DNA of 14,364 bases from DRVP01 sp964604045 (GTDB lineage: Archaea; Thermoproteota; Bathyarchaeia; Bathyarchaeales; Bathycorpusculaceae). The notes beneath the pieces are model-generated. The model saw only the letters and a list, made by a program, of their open reading frames with translations, had not been told where the DNA came from and did not search any database. The position numbers and the translations under genes were made by a program. Location of the stretch: assembly GCA_964604045.1 (NCBI GenBank), contig CAZRXM010000023.1, forward strand, positions 1-14,364, in the 5' to 3' direction. Below, in pieces: positions 13,901 through 14,364 of this stretch (position 1 is the stretch's first letter; each line of letters opens with the position of its first letter).

Positions 13901-14364
13901 TTAGTATTCTGTTAGGGCTTTTTGCTTCCACTCCTCTTTTTCTTCGAGTTTTTCCCACGTTTCCTTTTTTACGAAGCCGCCTACTTGTTCTTTTATTTTC
14001 TTTGCCAGTTTAGGCCCTATGAGCGGCAGATTCATTAGGTCTTCAATTTTGGCATGTTTCAAGTCTTCTATCGTTTTGTATCCGGCGTTGTATAGTATGC
14101 GACCGCGCACTCTGCCGACGCCTTCCAGACGGACTATTGGCAGTAGCTCTTTTTTGACGCCTTTTTCCACTCGCTCCATGAGTTCGCTGGCTAGGGGTGG
14201 GATCTCCTTGTTGCCGAAGAGAACTGCCAACTCGTGAGTGGCATACAACAGCCACTTGGCGCTTTCAATAACGCGGTAGAGGTCGCCGGGCTGCACTCGG
14301 AACTTTTCAATTATTTCGTCTTCGCTGGCTTCTTCAATCCAAGCCTTCAAAACCATGGCTGTTT
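13901..14364 (-). CDS. hel308: Hel308-type DNA helicase, C-terminal part (gene runs off the window)
   Basis: Only the last part of the gene (about 154 codons) is in the window; its N-terminal helicase motor domains lie beyond 14364. The frame stays open to the edge (T-A before MVLKAWIEEA), so the ATG at 14356 is internal and not the start. The visible part matches the Hel308 ratchet and helix-hairpin-helix end: LKAWIEEASEDEIIEKF, VQPGDLYRVIESAKWLLYA, then LEGVGRVRGRILYNAGYKTIEDL and DLMNLPLIGPKLAKKIKEQ, a double HhH-type DNA-binding segment. Hel308 is an ATP-dependent 3'-5' helicase that acts at stalled forks in archaea. It converges on purB across a 149-base gap. Confidence 0.92.
   Translation of the reverse strand, partial: TAMVLKAWIEEASEDEIIEKFRVQPGDLYRVIESAKWLLYATHELAVLFGNKEIPPLASELMERVEKGVKKELLPIVRLEGVGRVRGRILYNAGYKTIEDLKHAKIEDLMNLPLIGPKLAKKIKEQVGGFVKKETWEKLEEKEEWKQKALTEY

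Noticed and set aside
1..14364. CRISPR arrays, insertion sequences, integrase or prophage genes
   Set aside because: No regularly spaced direct repeats, transposase motifs, or terminal inverted repeats were seen; base composition and coding style look uniform.

Overview
This window is archaeal chromosome, probably from the Thermoproteota/Bathyarchaeia side of the tree. The main signs are a bifunctional archaeal fructose-1,6-bisphosphate aldolase/phosphatase, a KaiC-like ATPase, an archaeo-eukaryotic primase-type protein, the C-terminus of a Hel308 helicase, a DUF2095-like archaeal orphan, and a tRNA-Arg with CCA encoded and a non-canonical bulge-helix-bulge intron. Promoters are archaeal TATA-type. 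Shine-Dalgarno (SD) sequences are frequent and many starts are TTG or GTG. The lineage call is an inference from gene content; no rRNA is present.

Layout, left to right. At 10-123 (minus) lies the split tRNA-Arg(CCG) gene. A minus-strand regulator (RHH + coiled coil + wHTH) is divergent from the aldolase/phosphatase gene, which ends tail-to-tail in a second minus-strand wHTH regulator with a DUF5752-like C-terminal domain. A long plus-strand run (2625-6643) follows: KaiC-like ATPase overlapping a PriS-like primase protein, then a GT4 glycosyltransferase directly abutting a nucleotidyltransferase, then the DUF2095-like protein. A minus-strand radical SAM protein converges on that run with a 4-bp overlap. 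Next come a plus-strand stand-alone SRA-like (modified-DNA reader) protein, a large signal-peptide/one-TM/coiled-coil protein whose architecture and local motifs resemble eukaryotic ribophorin I, and a small 2[4Fe-4S] ferredoxin. A minus-strand asparagine-synthetase-like protein with a degenerate glutaminase domain is divergent from a HAD hydrolase and adenylosuccinate lyase (purB) pair. The window closes with the 3' part of a minus-strand Hel308 gene.

How the genes may work together. The region is dense, with no gene-free stretch above 300 bases. Three divergent pairs appear to share one TATA-like near-palindrome each. The clearest functional pair is KaiC-like ATPase + primase-like protein (26-base overlap, strong SD inside the upstream gene), suggesting a DNA replication or repair role. 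The aldolase/phosphatase (gluconeogenesis) and GT4 enzyme belong to carbohydrate metabolism, and PurB to purine synthesis. The most striking single gene is the ribophorin-I-like protein at 8048-9799: ribophorin I is a subunit of the eukaryotic oligosaccharyltransferase, so an archaeal protein of matching length, topology and motifs bears on the origin of that complex. The stand-alone SRA-like protein and the non-canonical tRNA intron are also worth a second look. No CRISPR array, insertion sequence, integrase or other mobile element was seen.
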